This document shows, in pieces, positions 8,539-17,633 of a stretch of 64,000 nucleotides of DNA. Both the position numbers and the translations under genes were made by a program. The stretch's first letter is position 1; every line of letters begins with the position of its first letter. The notes below the pieces were generated by a model. The model did no database searches, had not been told where the DNA came from, and saw only the letters and a list, made by a program, of their open reading frames with translations. Source of the DNA: Roseovarius mucosus DSM 17069 (GTDB taxonomy: Bacteria; Pseudomonadota; Alphaproteobacteria; Rhodobacterales; Rhodobacteraceae); the NCBI RefSeq assembly GCF_000768555.3, contig NZ_KN293979.1:62001-126000 (forward strand), given 5' to 3'.

Positions 8539-9984
8539 TTACTCCGCTGCGATGGGTTCGTAGATATGGGCGGGCAGATCATAGCCCCAGAGACGGAAGC
8601 GTTCGGAATAGTGCGAGCGGACCCCGGTGGCGGTGAAATGGCCGATGATCTTGTTGTCGGGGGTCAGGCCCACGCGCTGAAAGCGGAAGATCTCCTGCAT
8701 CGAGATGACATCGCCTTCCATGCCGGTGATCTCGGTGATCGAGGTCATGCGGCGCGAGCCGTCCTGAAGGCGGCTGGCCTGCACGATGAGATTGACAGCG
8801 CTGGAGATCTGGCTGCGCACGGCCTTGAGCGGCATTTCAATGCCGGCCATGGCGACCATGTTCTCGAGGCGCGAGATGCCATCGCGCGGGTTGTTGGCGT
8901 GGATCGTGGTCATCGAGCCGTCATGGCCGGTGTTCATGGCCTGAAGCATGTCGATCACCTCTTCACCCCGCGTTTCGCCGACGATGATGCGGTCGGGGCG
9001 CATCCGCAGCGCGTTCTTGAGACAGTCGCGGGGAGACACCTCGCCCTTGCCTTCGACGTTGGGCGGGCGGCTTTCCATCCGGCCCACGTGGATCTGTTGT
9101 AGTTGCAATTCGGCAGTGTCCTCGATGGTGAGGATCCGCTCTGCATTGTCGATGAAGGAGGAAAGTGCGTTGAGCGTGGTGGTTTTGCCCGAGCCGGTGC
9201 CCCCCGAGACGATGACGTTGAGGCGGGTGGCGACGGCGGCCTGAAGATAGGCGGCCATTTCCTCGGAAAAGGCCCCGAATTTCACCAGATCGTCGATGCC
9301 CAGCTTGTCCTTCTTGAATTTCCGGATGGAAACCAGGCTGCCATCCACCGCGACGGGGGGCACCATGGCATTGAAGCGCGAGCCATCGGCAAGGCGGGCG
9401 TCGACATAGGGGTTGGATTCGTCCACGCGCCGACCCACCGCCGACACGATCTTGTCGATGATACGCAGGAGATGCTTTTCATCCTTGAAGGTGACGTCGC
9501 TGAGTTCGAGCTTGCCCGCGCGTTCGATAAAGATCTGGTGCGGGCCATTGACGAGAATATCGTTGACCGTGTCATCCTTGAGAAGGGTTTCAAGCGGACC
9601 GAGGCCCTTGACCTCGTCATAGAGTTCCTGGGTGAGTTGCGTGCGGTCCTCGCGGTTGAGGACGATGCCTTTTTCTTCGAGAATCTCGCCGGCAATAGAG
9701 CTGATTTCGGCCCGCAGGTCGGATTCGGTGGCCGTATCGAGCGCGGCCAGATTGAGGTGATCGAGCATTGCGCGGTGCAATTCGATCTTGATCTCGCTGA
9801 TCCGTTCTTTGCGCTTGCGTTCTTTGTCCATGCCCACAGGCACTGCCGCAACCTGTTGCGCGGGTTTGCGGAAGGAGGGGAGGGCGGCGGCCTCGACCGG
9901 GGCGGTCCGAGGGAGAGGCATGGGCGCTGCGGAGGCTTTTGGAGCGGTCCGGTCGTTGGCGGATTTCTTGTAACGAGAGAACAT
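8539..9984 (-). CDS. cpaF: Flp pilus assembly ATPase CpaF/TadA
   Basis: A 481-residue secretion ATPase of the GspE/VirB11 superfamily, TadA branch. It has an N-terminal helical domain, Walker [10 protein letters not shown] at 261-269, an Asp-box-like [13 protein letters not shown], Walker B-region [12 protein letters not shown] and a His-box [17 protein letters not shown]. It hydrolyses ATP in the cytoplasm to power Flp pilus extension and possibly retraction. It sits between cpaE and tadB as in most tad loci. Confidence 0.95.
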   Translation of the reverse strand: MFSRYKKSANDRTAPKASAAPMPLPRTAPVEAAALPSFRKPAQQVAAVPVGMDKERKRKERISEIKIELHRAMLDHLNLAALDTATESDLRAEISSIAGEILEEKGIVLNREDRTQLTQELYDEVKGLGPLETLLKDDTVNDILVNGPHQIFIERAGKLELSDVTFKDEKHLLRIIDKIVSAVGRRVDESNPYVDARLADGSRFNAMVPPVAVDGSLVSIRKFKKDKLGIDDLVKFGAFSEEMAAYLQAAVATRLNVIVSGGTGSGKTTTLNALSSFIDNAERILTIEDTAELQLQQIHVGRMESRPPNVEGKGEVSPRDCLKNALRMRPDRIIVGETRGEEVIDMLQAMNTGHDGSMTTIHANNPRDGISRLENMVAMAGIEMPLKAVRSQISSAVNLIVQASRLQDGSRRMTSITEITGMEGDVISMQEIFRFQRVGLTPDNKIIGHFTATGVRSHYSERFRLWGYDLPAHIYEPIAAE

Positions 9985-10000
9985 CTGGTCCTACCTCTGG

Positions 10001-11251
10001 TTAGGCGGCTTCGGCGTCGCTCTTGCCAAGAGCATGCAAGGAGCTGGCCAATTTGGCGATTTCGCGGCGCAGCGGATTCTTGGCGGAACTGGAGGCCAGC
10101 GGCAGGCCATGATCCGAGCTCTGGCAGACCGCCCGCCCGCCATCCGGCAAGAGAAGTTCGATGCGGATTTCCAAGCTCTCGGCCATGCGTTTAACGCGGC
10201 TCTTGCCGTTCAGGTCGGTGAATTTCGGCGACCGGTTAAGGCAATAGCGTAGTTTGTCCACTGGCAGATCTTCGGACTGCATGGCCCGTTTGAGCCGCAG
10301 CGCATTCTGGGCCGAGCGCATGTCAAGATCGAGCGTGGCAAAGTATATCTGGGAGGCGTGCAGCACCGCTTCGGTCCATTGGACCAACGAGCCGGGCATG
10401 TCGATCACGACGTAGTCGAAATGTTTGCGCGCAAGGCCGAGCAACTTGTTCACATCCTCGGAAGAAATCATGTCGAGTGGGAGCACATCGGCGGGGGCGG
10501 TCAGCACCCAGAGTTTGTCCTCGAAGGCAACAAGGGCCTGGCGGAATATGTCATCATCGAGCACCTCGGTATCGGACCACATCTCGAACACGACATCGCG
10601 GCGCGGCAAGTCGAGATAGGTCGCGACCGAGCCGAATTGCAGTCCGAAATCCAGCAGGCAGACGCGCGGCGGGCTGGCCTTGTCAACATTGGCCAGCTCC
10701 CACGCGAGGTTGACTGCGAGGGTGGTGGCTCCGGTGCCACCCGCGAGGCTTTGCACAGCAAGAATCACCCCGTCCCCAGCCGTCGGATTGGCAAGGGCAG
10801 GATGGGTATTTGCAGCAGCCGGGGCGGCATGCGCGGGCGGGGGCGCATGGCGCAGGCGGTCGATTGCGGCCTGAAGCTCGCCCTCGGGCAGGGGGTAGGG
10901 GACGAATTCATCGGCACCCTGACGCAGCAATTGGTGCAGGGCGGCTGGGCTGACATCCTCGGCGATGAGAATAACCTTGATGCCTTTCTTGTTGGCCAGT
11001 GAGATGATTTCGCCCAGCATGACAAGATCGTCTTCGTCGGCTTCGTCGATGGCAACTGCCACGAATTCCAAGGAGTTGGCCTCGGGCTGGTTGAAAAAGG
11101 CCAGCGCTTCGGCGAAGCCCAGATCGCCCCAGGATTCGCCCAGGGCGGCTTCCATGTCCTCGATCAGCAGGTCAAAGTTCTGCACGTCGCGACTGATGGT
11201 ACAGGCGACGATCGGGATGGGATCAGGCTGTTTCGCTACACTACTCGTCAT
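10001..11251 (-). CDS. cpaE: Pilus localisation protein CpaE/TadZ (ParA/MinD-like)
   Basis: A 416-residue protein with an N-terminal receiver-like domain (about 1-125) and a C-terminal MinD/ParA-type NTPase domain. The Walker A region reads LAGGTGATTL, so the lysines of canonical KGGxGKT are missing; such degenerate motifs are known in CpaE/TadZ proteins. Later motifs CLLDFGLQFG and DYVVIDMPG are kept. CpaE/TadZ directs the pilus machine to a cell pole. The open frame extends to 11446, but the ATG at 11251 has a good AGGACCGAGAGA leader and starts at the conserved region. Confidence 0.9.
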   Translation of the reverse strand: MTSSVAKQPDPIPIVACTISRDVQNFDLLIEDMEAALGESWGDLGFAEALAFFNQPEANSLEFVAVAIDEADEDDLVMLGEIISLANKKGIKVILIAEDVSPAALHQLLRQGADEFVPYPLPEGELQAAIDRLRHAPPPAHAAPAAANTHPALANPTAGDGVILAVQSLAGGTGATTLAVNLAWELANVDKASPPRVCLLDFGLQFGSVATYLDLPRRDVVFEMWSDTEVLDDDIFRQALVAFEDKLWVLTAPADVLPLDMISSEDVNKLLGLARKHFDYVVIDMPGSLVQWTEAVLHASQIYFATLDLDMRSAQNALRLKRAMQSEDLPVDKLRYCLNRSPKFTDLNGKSRVKRMAESLEIRIELLLPDGGRAVCQSSDHGLPLASSSAKNPLRREIAKLASSLHALGKSDAEAA

Positions 11252-11432
11252 TCTCTCGGTCCTGTTCTTGCCGTCGTTCCGGCGGTATTCGCCAATACGC
11301 GGGCTGGACATGGAAATCTGGCCATCCAACCCGGCACCGCATGCGACGGAAACCTTTGGCTCTGGTGCAAGATGCGCGGGAATATTGGCGACATTTGGGC
11401 CAAAAGATCGTAATTGTGCGGTCTTGAGAGAC

Positions 11433-11459
11433 AAAAACCCGCCCAAGTGGGGGCGGGTT
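11433..11459 (-). terminator. Rho-independent terminator after ompA-like gene
   Basis: A 9-bp stem (AACCCGCCC pairing with GGGCGGGTT, loop AAGTGG) spans 11436-11459. Read on the minus strand it is followed by a short T run (complement of 11433-11437). It lies 47 bases past the ompA-like stop and before cpaE, so it would end or attenuate the upstream tad transcript. Confidence 0.75.
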
Positions 11460-11505
11460 CGAGGTGGTCCGGACAGAGCCGAACAGGGAGAAACGGTTCT
11501 TGGCG

Positions 11506-12168
11506 TTATCCGCCAGAGTCGTCCGCGCCGGCGGAGGATTCGACCATCAACAGGGTCGATCGTGGCGCAGCGCTGTTGATGTATTCGCGGTAGACGACCT
11601 CGGCGTATTTGCCATCCATGATGATCGGATGGGACTGCACGAAGCCCGACACTTCGGTCACGGTGCGCCGGTTGCGGCGCTCGCGGCCTTGGGTCACGAT
11701 CAGCGGTTGGGTTTCGCCGAAGGAGGCAACCGCCTCAAGCCGCGAGCGGCTTATGCCCTGGCTGGTGAGGAAGGCGACCACGGCCTGAGCGCGGCGCATG
11801 CCGAGGGTCTTGTTATAGCTGTCGGAGCCAACCGCATCGGTATGGCCATAGACGCGAAAGCGCACTTCGGGGAATTGACGTATCCATCGGGCCTGTTCGC
11901 GCAGGGTGTCGCGTGCACCTGCATCCAGCTCGGCCGAGTTGAAGGCGAAGTTGACGGTGCTCATCACCTCGCTGGCAAAGCGATTGGCGAGGTCGAAGGT
12001 ATAGCTGCGCTCGCCGGTCATCACGAGGTGGTTGTTCATCACCGCCTCGCCGAAATGGCCGTTGTCCACATGCGCGCCGACCTCACCGAAATAGGAGCGG
12101 TAGACGGCGTCCTGCGAGGTGCAGGCGGTGGCGGCGATCAGGCCGACGATTGCGAAAGCGTGTTTCAT
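11506..12168 (-). CDS. OmpA-family lipoprotein of the tad locus
   Basis: The 220-residue protein has a short lipoprotein signal (MKHAFAIVGLIAATAC) and a C-terminal OmpA peptidoglycan-binding domain, visible as VNFAFNSAELDAGARDTLRE, FRVYGHTDAVGSDSYNKTLG, the RRAQAVVAFL helix and a final RNRRTVTEV. It probably tethers the pilus channel region to peptidoglycan. An OmpA-like lipoprotein between the secretin and cpaE genes is a recurrent feature of tad loci in this family. It begins 17 bases downstream of cpaC and is followed by a terminator. Confidence 0.88.
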   Translation of the reverse strand: MKHAFAIVGLIAATACTSQDAVYRSYFGEVGAHVDNGHFGEAVMNNHLVMTGERSYTFDLANRFASEVMSTVNFAFNSAELDAGARDTLREQARWIRQFPEVRFRVYGHTDAVGSDSYNKTLGMRRAQAVVAFLTSQGISRSRLEAVASFGETQPLIVTQGRERRNRRTVTEVSGFVQSHPIIMDGKYAEVVYREYINSAAPRSTLLMVESSAGADDSGG

Positions 12169-12184
12169 GGCCCGTTTCCCCCGC

Positions 12185-13603
12185 TCAATCCATCACATAG
12201 CCATAGGAGCCGGTGAAATCCTGCTTGGCCACCTCGCCCACGGCCCCCTTGTCACTGACGCCTCTTGCAACACGGCCATTAAGGAAAAGATCCTTTTCCG
12301 AGGGCAGTTTGACACGATCCGTGGGCAGGGCCAGCGCCTCGCCACGGGAGGGGGACACGAGATGTGCCGAGATGATAATCACCAGTTCGGTTTGCGAACG
12401 CTGGTAATCGGCGCTTCGGAAGAGGGCACCCAGAACCGGTACATCGCCCAGCCATGGCACCTGACCGGCATTGTCGCGGAAATCATCCTGAAGCAGGCCG
12501 GCGATGGCGAAACTCTCTCCATCGCGTAGGGCCACGGTGGTTGAGGTGTCGCGGCGGCGGAAGGCGGGGATTGAAAACCCGTTTGAAACCAAGGCATTGG
12601 CCGTGTCGATGGAAGAAACGGCCGCGGCCATTTCAAGGTTGATGATGCCATCGTCGACGACGCGCGGCACGAAGTTCAGTTCGACCCCGAAAGGTTTGAA
12701 TTCGATGGAGGTGGTATTGTTGTCCTGCGCCACGGGCACGGGAAATTCGCCACCTGCGAGGAACTTGGCCTCTTGGCCTGAAAGTGCGGTCAGGTTCGGC
12801 TCTGCCAGGGTGCGCACGACGCCCTTGGTTTCGAGCGCTTCGAGCAGGATGCCCACCTCGACCGAGCCCACGTCAAAGCCGAAGGCGAAGGCCGCGTTGT
12901 TTTCATTTGCGCCAGGAATGGCCCCGGCCAATGTGCCCAAAACGCCGCCTTGGGTATTGGTGGTGTTGGTGCCGCCGATAATGCCCACTTTGTTGGCCCC
13001 GCGCGCGTCAATAGAGAGCGAGGACGAGAGCGCCTTGGACACGCTGCGCTGCATTTCGGCGAAGCGGACCTTGAGCATGACCTGCTGCTTGCCAGAGACC
13101 GACATCAGGTTTGACACGCGTTCGGGCGCATAGCGCTCGGCCAGATCAAGGGCGCGCTGCATGCGCGAGGTGCTGGACACGGTGCCGGAAATGACGATCC
13201 CGTCGTTGGCGCTGCGCACTTCGATGGGTTCGCCCGGCAGAATCTGCTTCAGCCGTTCCTTGAACTCTTCGATATCGGTGCTGACATGCACGTCGATATT
13301 CGTGATGAGTTGGCCCACGCCGTCAAAGAGGCTGAGCGTGGTGCGCCCCGGTGTCTTGCCCAGCACATAGATCGTGCGATCCGACAGGGTGGAGAAATCG
13401 GCGATCGCCGGGTTGGCGATGCTGAGTTCCGCGAAGGGCTGGTCGCTCTCGACTACCACGGCGCGGTTCATGGCAACGCTGAGGGCGCTCGAGGTGCCAT
13501 TGCGCACCACGCGGATGTTTTCCGCCTGTGCAGGTTGCGGCGCATGCCCCGCAACAAGCGCAACCCCCAATAGGGCCGCGCAAATATGTCTACGCAATTT
13601 CAT
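12185..13603 (-). CDS. cpaC: Flp pilus secretin CpaC/RcpA
   Basis: A 472-residue outer-membrane secretin. It has a Sec signal peptide (MKLRRHICAALLGVALVAG...AQA), an N-terminal pilus-assembly domain (PFAELSIANPAIADFSTLSD), a BON-like region (IEVRSANDGIVISGTVSS) and the C-terminal secretin domain (LAEPNLTALSGQEAKFLAGG, PFGVELNFVPRV). It forms the gated outer-membrane pore for the Flp pilus. A GTG at 13624 is possible, but the ATG at 13603, behind an AGGCAGG leader, gives the cleaner signal peptide. Confidence 0.92.
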   Translation of the reverse strand: MKLRRHICAALLGVALVAGHAPQPAQAENIRVVRNGTSSALSVAMNRAVVVESDQPFAELSIANPAIADFSTLSDRTIYVLGKTPGRTTLSLFDGVGQLITNIDVHVSTDIEEFKERLKQILPGEPIEVRSANDGIVISGTVSSTSRMQRALDLAERYAPERVSNLMSVSGKQQVMLKVRFAEMQRSVSKALSSSLSIDARGANKVGIIGGTNTTNTQGGVLGTLAGAIPGANENNAAFAFGFDVGSVEVGILLEALETKGVVRTLAEPNLTALSGQEAKFLAGGEFPVPVAQDNNTTSIEFKPFGVELNFVPRVVDDGIINLEMAAAVSSIDTANALVSNGFSIPAFRRRDTSTTVALRDGESFAIAGLLQDDFRDNAGQVPWLGDVPVLGALFRSADYQRSQTELVIIISAHLVSPSRGEALALPTDRVKLPSEKDLFLNGRVARGVSDKGAVGEVAKQDFTGSYGYVMD

Positions 13604-13747
13604 GTGACCTGCCTTTCCGATCACGCCTCATTTTTCGGGTCTTAGCGCCCGCATTTCGGTTACTCTGGGGCAGTTCGGGATTTTTTTCAAGAATCAATGC
13701 ATTTTTGCTCATTTTTCTTGAGAGTGTGACCAAATTCCAAAATATGC

Positions 13748-13771
13748 AAAAGGCACCCGTGACCGGGTGCC
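13748..13771 (-). terminator. Hairpin terminator between cpaB and cpaC
   Basis: The arms GGCACCCG and CGGGTGCC (13752-13759 and 13764-13771, 4-base loop) form a perfect 8-bp stem. On the minus strand it is followed by TTTT (complement of 13748-13751). It lies just after the cpaB stop and about 145 bases before cpaC, so it may terminate or attenuate transcripts from flp-cpaB. The plus strand also has a T run after the stem, so it could act in both directions. Confidence 0.7.
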
Positions 13772-13794
13772 CTTTTAGAATGTGGTGCGGCGGG

Positions 13795-14664
13795 TCAGTT
13801 GGTGCAGGGGATCGGGGTTTCGATCACCTCTGCCCCGCGCCGGGTGCGGATGGTGCAGGTCTCGGGCAAAGGGGCCTGTTCGACCACGGCCTCGGCGGTG
13901 ATGCCAAGCAGCCTGTGTTGATCCACTTCGATCACCTCGGCCACCGTATCGTCAAGCGCGCCCACAAGCGACAGCGACAGACGCCCGGTCGATTGTGCCT
14001 GAGCAAGGGCCGCCACCTGTTGCGGTTTGACCGCGACCGTCACCGTGCGGGCGATGACCGTCTCGGAGGTATCCATGTCGGCCACCTGATCCACGGCGAT
14101 GAGTTTGACCCCGTTTTCAATCAGTTTGGTGACTTCGCCAATGGAATTACCTTCGGTCCGCATATTGCCCTCACCGACGTTGCCGGTCCAATAAATGTCG
14201 ATGGTATCACCGGGCCGAAGAAAGCCCGAAACGCCGCTGGTCACATCGACCTTGATGGCAAAGGCACGCATGCCGCGTTCGAGTTGCGATGTGATGCCCA
14301 CTTCGGCCCCCGGTTCCGTGACCTTGACAGCCAAAATGGGCTCGTTCATCTCCATCCGGCGCAGGGCGCGGCGCGCGACGACCTCACCCTTGGGAAACAG
14401 CTCTTCTTTCGATTTGAACACGCCTTCGGGCAGGGATGTTTTGGGGAAGGCCGTGAGGCGCACCGCGTCTTTGTCAATCGCTTCGCCATATTGCAAGGCG
14501 CGGGTTGCAACATAGATGTCAACGGTTTCGATGACGGGCGCGCGTTGTTGACGCTCTGCCGCCAGTTGGCGCTGATAACCGTCAATGTAGTTTTTGGCCA
14601 TGTAAACCGCAAATCCCGCGAGCCCGAGGCCCACGATCAGCACCAATCCGAAAACTGCTCGCAT
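13795..14664 (-). CDS. cpaB: Flp pilus assembly protein CpaB/RcpC
   Basis: A 289-residue periplasmic protein anchored by one N-terminal membrane helix (MRAVFGLVLIVGLGLAGFAV). It has an SAF domain (VATRALQYGEAIDKDAVRLT) and an RcpC domain with RGMRAFAIKVDVTSGVSGFL and the PGDTIDIYWT segment. It is thought to work with the secretin. The ATG at 14664 is behind a GGGAAA leader; an upstream in-frame start at 14715 would put residues before the membrane anchor and is less likely. Two cysteines lie near the C-terminus (ETCTIRT, IPCTN). Confidence 0.9.
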   Translation of the reverse strand: MRAVFGLVLIVGLGLAGFAVYMAKNYIDGYQRQLAAERQQRAPVIETVDIYVATRALQYGEAIDKDAVRLTAFPKTSLPEGVFKSKEELFPKGEVVARRALRRMEMNEPILAVKVTEPGAEVGITSQLERGMRAFAIKVDVTSGVSGFLRPGDTIDIYWTGNVGEGNMRTEGNSIGEVTKLIENGVKLIAVDQVADMDTSETVIARTVTVAVKPQQVAALAQAQSTGRLSLSLVGALDDTVAEVIEVDQHRLLGITAEAVVEQAPLPETCTIRTRRGAEVIETPIPCTN

Positions 14665-14810
14665 GGGGTTTCCCTTTCTTCGCAAGAGGAGGTCCGACAG
14701 GGGACCGGTGATCAAACCTGATGATATCGCGCCATTGTGTCAAAATCAGGGACAAGGGGCGGCGATATAGCGCCTTTCAGCCCCGCGAGATGTGGCCGTG
14801 ACACGAAAGA

Positions 14811-14845
14811 AAATGGCCACGGATAGGAGCTATCCGTGGCCATTT
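14811..14845 (-). terminator. Strong terminator after flp pilin gene
   Basis: A perfect 16-bp inverted repeat (14811-14826 with 14830-14845) with a 3-base loop, followed on the minus strand by TTTTC. It lies 40 bases past the flp stop and before cpaB. It should end most pilin transcripts, which fits a need for far more pilin than assembly machinery. Confidence 0.85.
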
Positions 14846-14884
14846 CTATGTGATTGCCCGGTTCAGGCCCGGGCCGTCAGGCGC

Positions 14885-15085
14885 TTATTGGCCGAGGGTG
14901 CCGAGGTCGACAACCGCCGAGCCGCCCACTTCGGTGCCGATGGTGGTGGCGAGGTTTTCAATGCCGGTGCTCACGGTGGACACGCCGGCGATGCCGAGGC
15001 CAACGACTGCTGCGGTCAGCACGACCCAGTCAACCGTCACTGCGCCGTCTTCGTCTTTCGAGAAGTTCTTGATGAATTTGATCAT
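14885..15085 (-). CDS. flp: Flp/Fap-type major pilin
   Basis: A 66-residue type IVb pilin precursor. It has a short charged leader (MIKFIKNFSKDEDG), a predicted prepilin cleavage after Gly14, and a hydrophobic stretch AVTVDWVVLTAAVVGLGIAG. Mature position 5 is Asp rather than the usual Glu, and position 6 is Trp rather than Tyr. It is the first gene of the tad locus, with a TTTGGAGGGACC Shine-Dalgarno, and is followed by a strong terminator. Confidence 0.92.
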   Translation of the reverse strand: MIKFIKNFSKDEDGAVTVDWVVLTAAVVGLGIAGVSTVSTGIENLATTIGTEVGGSAVVDLGTLGQ

Positions 15086-15441
15086 GGTTTGGTCCCTCCA
15101 AAGGATCAGTTGCTTGTGTTGTTACACCCGCTTCGGTTTAGGACCCCCAGTTTTTTATGGTCCGTTGCCGTCGTGGTGTGATGCCATATAGCGGGTCAAA
15201 TCGGGCGGGAATTTGGCGTGACTGGATCGTTTTTGGAGTGGCCTGAAAAAAGCATTCGAAAAATCTTAAGATACTGAAAGATAACAAAAGAAACTCTGAA
15301 TAATTGTCTGAAAAGGGCTTTGAGGCGGTAAATGTGGCGCAAATGTGGGGGGTTCGCGATGTTATGTTGAACAATGCTGGCGTGGAGTCCGGATTTTTGC
15401 GATACTGGCGACAATCAATCAGAGGCAGAGCAGCGCCCGCT
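15086..15441. promoter_or_regulatory. Divergent intergenic region, flp / lytic transglycosylase
   Basis: This 356-base stretch has no credible gene. It must hold the divergent promoters for flp (minus) and the lytic transglycosylase gene (plus). It is AT-rich around 15240-15310 and contains the 10-bp palindrome ATCTTAAGAT. I see no clear full CtrA site (TTAA-N7-TTAA) and cannot place -35/-10 boxes with confidence. Confidence 0.4.
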
Positions 15442-16260
15442 ATGAAATTTTTAAGCCTTTTGGTTTCTGCTGCGATTCTCGCAGGGGCAAGTTCGGTTGC
15501 GGCGCAGGCTCCGCAGCCGTTCAAGGAATTCACGTTCAAGCGGGAAAAGGCCCCGGCACCGGGTATGCGGCGTGGCCCTCTGGTGCAGATCGAGCCCGCA
15601 GCGCCAGAGCCGCCGCGCGCAGCGCTGCCGGAAAAGGGACCAGATGGCCCGGTCACGCCGCGCGAGGCCGCCTATGGCTGGTTCTGGGAAAGGGTTCCTG
15701 CCGATATTGGCACGGATGGCGCTTTGCGCCTGCGCGCGGCGATGGAACATCTGGCCAAACCGCCCGCAGGCAAGGGGGTGAGCGCGCCGCGCCTGCAATC
15801 GGTGCAAGAGATTGCCCGCGCCGAAGGCAGCCATATCCTGAGCCAGACCATTGGCACGCAGATTTCGCCCGCTCTAGTCTTGGCGGTGATCGCGGTGGAA
15901 TCCTCGGGGCGCACAGCGGCGGTCAGTTCTGCCGGGGCGCAGGGGCTGATGCAGCTCATGCCGGATACCGCGCGCCGGTTCGGTGTGACCGATAGCCTGT
16001 CACCAGCCGAGAATATCCGGGGCGGGGTGGCCTATCTCGATTGGCTGATGAAGGAGTTCAAGGGCGACGTGCTGCTGGCCTTGGCGGGTTACAACGCAGG
16101 CGAGAATGCGGTCAAACAGCATGGCGGCGTGCCGCCCTATACCGAGACCCGCGATTACATTCCCAAGGTGCTGGCCGCCTATGAGGTGGCGCGTGGCCTG
16201 TGCAAGACGCAGCCAGAGCTGATCACGGATGCCTGCGCGCTCAATCTCGCGATGAAATAA
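15442..16260 (+). CDS. Lytic transglycosylase, SLT domain
   Basis: A 272-residue periplasmic murein lytic transglycosylase. It has a signal peptide (MKFLSLLVSAAILAGASSVAAQ), a proline-rich linker and a C-terminal SLT domain with the catalytic Glu153 in AVIAVESSGR, then GAQGLMQLMPDTARRFGV and LALAGYNAGENAV. It cleaves peptidoglycan strands. Its position divergent from the pilin gene suggests, but does not prove, a role in making room for the pilus in the wall. The frame is open from 15304, but only the ATG at 15442 gives a signal peptide. Confidence 0.9.
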   Translation: MKFLSLLVSAAILAGASSVAAQAPQPFKEFTFKREKAPAPGMRRGPLVQIEPAAPEPPRAALPEKGPDGPVTPREAAYGWFWERVPADIGTDGALRLRAAMEHLAKPPAGKGVSAPRLQSVQEIARAEGSHILSQTIGTQISPALVLAVIAVESSGRTAAVSSAGAQGLMQLMPDTARRFGVTDSLSPAENIRGGVAYLDWLMKEFKGDVLLALAGYNAGENAVKQHGGVPPYTETRDYIPKVLAAYEVARGLCKTQPELITDACALNLAMK

Positions 16261-16286
16261 GGGCCGGACCCTTGCGGTGTTCGGCC
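16261..16286 (-). terminator. Possible hairpin terminator between convergent genes
   Basis: GGGCCG...CGGCCC arms with a mismatched stem directly follow the transglycosylase stop codon. On the minus strand the hairpin is followed by TTATTT, which would suit the end of the CoA-transferase operon. The stem is imperfect, so the call is tentative. Confidence 0.4.
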
Positions 16287-16308
16287 CCTGGATTTCCGGT
16301 CTTGCAGA

Positions 16309-16938
16309 TCAGTTGACGATGGTCGCCTCAGTCGCGGCGCGCAGTTCCGCGTCGGTTACGCCGTCAGCCAGTTCAACAATCTTGAGCCCGCCCTCGACCA
16401 CGTCGAGGACGCCAAGGTTCGAGATGATACGGTTGACCACGCCCGTGCCGGTGAGCGGCAGGGTGCAGTATTTCAGCACTTTGGATTCACCATGCTTGTT
16501 GGTGTGATCCATGACAACGACCACGCGGCCCACGCCCGCGACCAGATCCATGGCCCCACCCATGCCCTTGACCAGCTTGCCGGGGATCATCCAGTTGGCG
16601 AGATCGCCATTCTCGGCCACTTCCATCGCCCCAAGGATCGCCATGGCGATCTTGCCGCCCCGGATCATACCAAAAGAGGTGGCGCTGTCGAAATAAGAGG
16701 TGTCAGGCAGTTCGGTGATGGTCTGCTTGCCCGCGTTGATGAGGTCAGGGTCCTCGGTGCCGGCGATGGGAAAGGGCCCCATGCCCAGCATGCCATTTTC
16801 CGATTGCAGCGTGACATGCACGCCCTCGGGGATGAAATTGGGCACCAGTGTCGGGATGCCGATCCCGAGGTTCACATAGGTCCCGTCCTGAAGTTCGAGC
16901 GCCGCGCGTGCGGCCATCTGATTGCGATCCCAAGCCAT
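16309..16938 (-). CDS. 3-oxoacid CoA-transferase, subunit B
   Basis: A 209-residue family I CoA-transferase beta subunit. It shows the GIGIPTLVPNFIP opening and the active-site motif SENGMLGMGP, in which Glu47 should form the glutamyl-CoA thioester. It forms a heteromer with subunit A, whose gene end shares one base with this ATG. The pair moves CoA from succinyl-CoA or an acyl-CoA to a 3-oxoacid such as acetoacetate; exact specificity cannot be read from sequence, so scoB or atoA are both possible names. Confidence 0.92.
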   Translation of the reverse strand: MAWDRNQMAARAALELQDGTYVNLGIGIPTLVPNFIPEGVHVTLQSENGMLGMGPFPIAGTEDPDLINAGKQTITELPDTSYFDSATSFGMIRGGKIAMAILGAMEVAENGDLANWMIPGKLVKGMGGAMDLVAGVGRVVVVMDHTNKHGESKVLKYCTLPLTGTGVVNRIISNLGVLDVVEGGLKIVELADGVTDAELRAATEATIVN

Positions 16939-17633
16939 TATGCAGCCCTCACGGTGCGTTGTTCGATACGTTTCTCATGGGTGCCCTGCACAAGGCGATG
17001 CACGTAAATGCCGGGCAGGTGGATGCAGTCGGGGTCGAGTTCGCCGGGTTGGACGATTTCCTCGACCTCCATCACGCAGACCTTGCCGCACATGGCGGCG
17101 GGCGGGTTGAAGTTGCGCGCGGTCTTGCGGAAAATTGCGTTGCCGGTGGTGTCGGCCTTCCATGCCTTGACGATGGACAGATCGGCAAAGATGCCGCGTT
17201 CGAGAATATAGGTCTCGCCGTTGAACTCTTTGTGTTCCTTGCCCTCGGCCACCTGGGTGCCCACGCCGGTCTTGGTGTAGAAGCCGGGGATGCCGCAGCC
17301 GCCTGCGCGCATCCGCTCGGCCAGCGTGCCCTGGGGGTTGAATTCCAGCTCAAGCTCGCCCGAGAGATACTGGCGCATGAATTCGGCATTCTCGCCCACG
17401 TAAGAGGACATCATTTTGCGCACCTGCCGCGTTTGCAGCAGGATGCCGATGCCGAAATCATCGACGCCTGCATTGTTGGACGCGAAAGTCAGATCCTTGA
17501 CGCCCGAGTCGCGGATCGCGGCCAAGAGCAATTCGGGGATGCCGCAGAGGCCAAAGCCGCCCGCCGCAATCAGCATGTCGTCGCGCAAAAGCCCGTCCAG
17601 CGCTTCGGCGGCCGAGCCGTAAACCTTGTTCAT
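16938..17633 (-). CDS. 3-oxoacid CoA-transferase, subunit A
   Basis: A 231-residue family I CoA-transferase alpha subunit with the signature GGFGLCGIPE near residue 25, the LTFASNNAGVDDFGIG segment and the GIPGFYTKTGVGT region. It is the first gene of a two-gene operon, with the stop overlapping the start of subunit B by one base, and has an AGGAGG Shine-Dalgarno upstream. Likely role: ketone body or acetoacetate/acetoacetyl-CoA metabolism, consistent with a PHB or ethylmalonyl-CoA lifestyle. Confidence 0.92.
   Translation of the reverse strand: MNKVYGSAAEALDGLLRDDMLIAAGGFGLCGIPELLLAAIRDSGVKDLTFASNNAGVDDFGIGILLQTRQVRKMMSSYVGENAEFMRQYLSGELELEFNPQGTLAERMRAGGCGIPGFYTKTGVGTQVAEGKEHKEFNGETYILERGIFADLSIVKAWKADTTGNAIFRKTARNFNPPAAMCGKVCVMEVEEIVQPGELDPDCIHLPGIYVHRLVQGTHEKRIEQRTVRAA

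Noticed and set aside
15240-15310. CtrA site upstream of flp
   Set aside because: CtrA control of pilin genes is known in other Alphaproteobacteria, so I looked for TTAA-N7-TTAA, but only a single half-site-like TTAAGAT was found.
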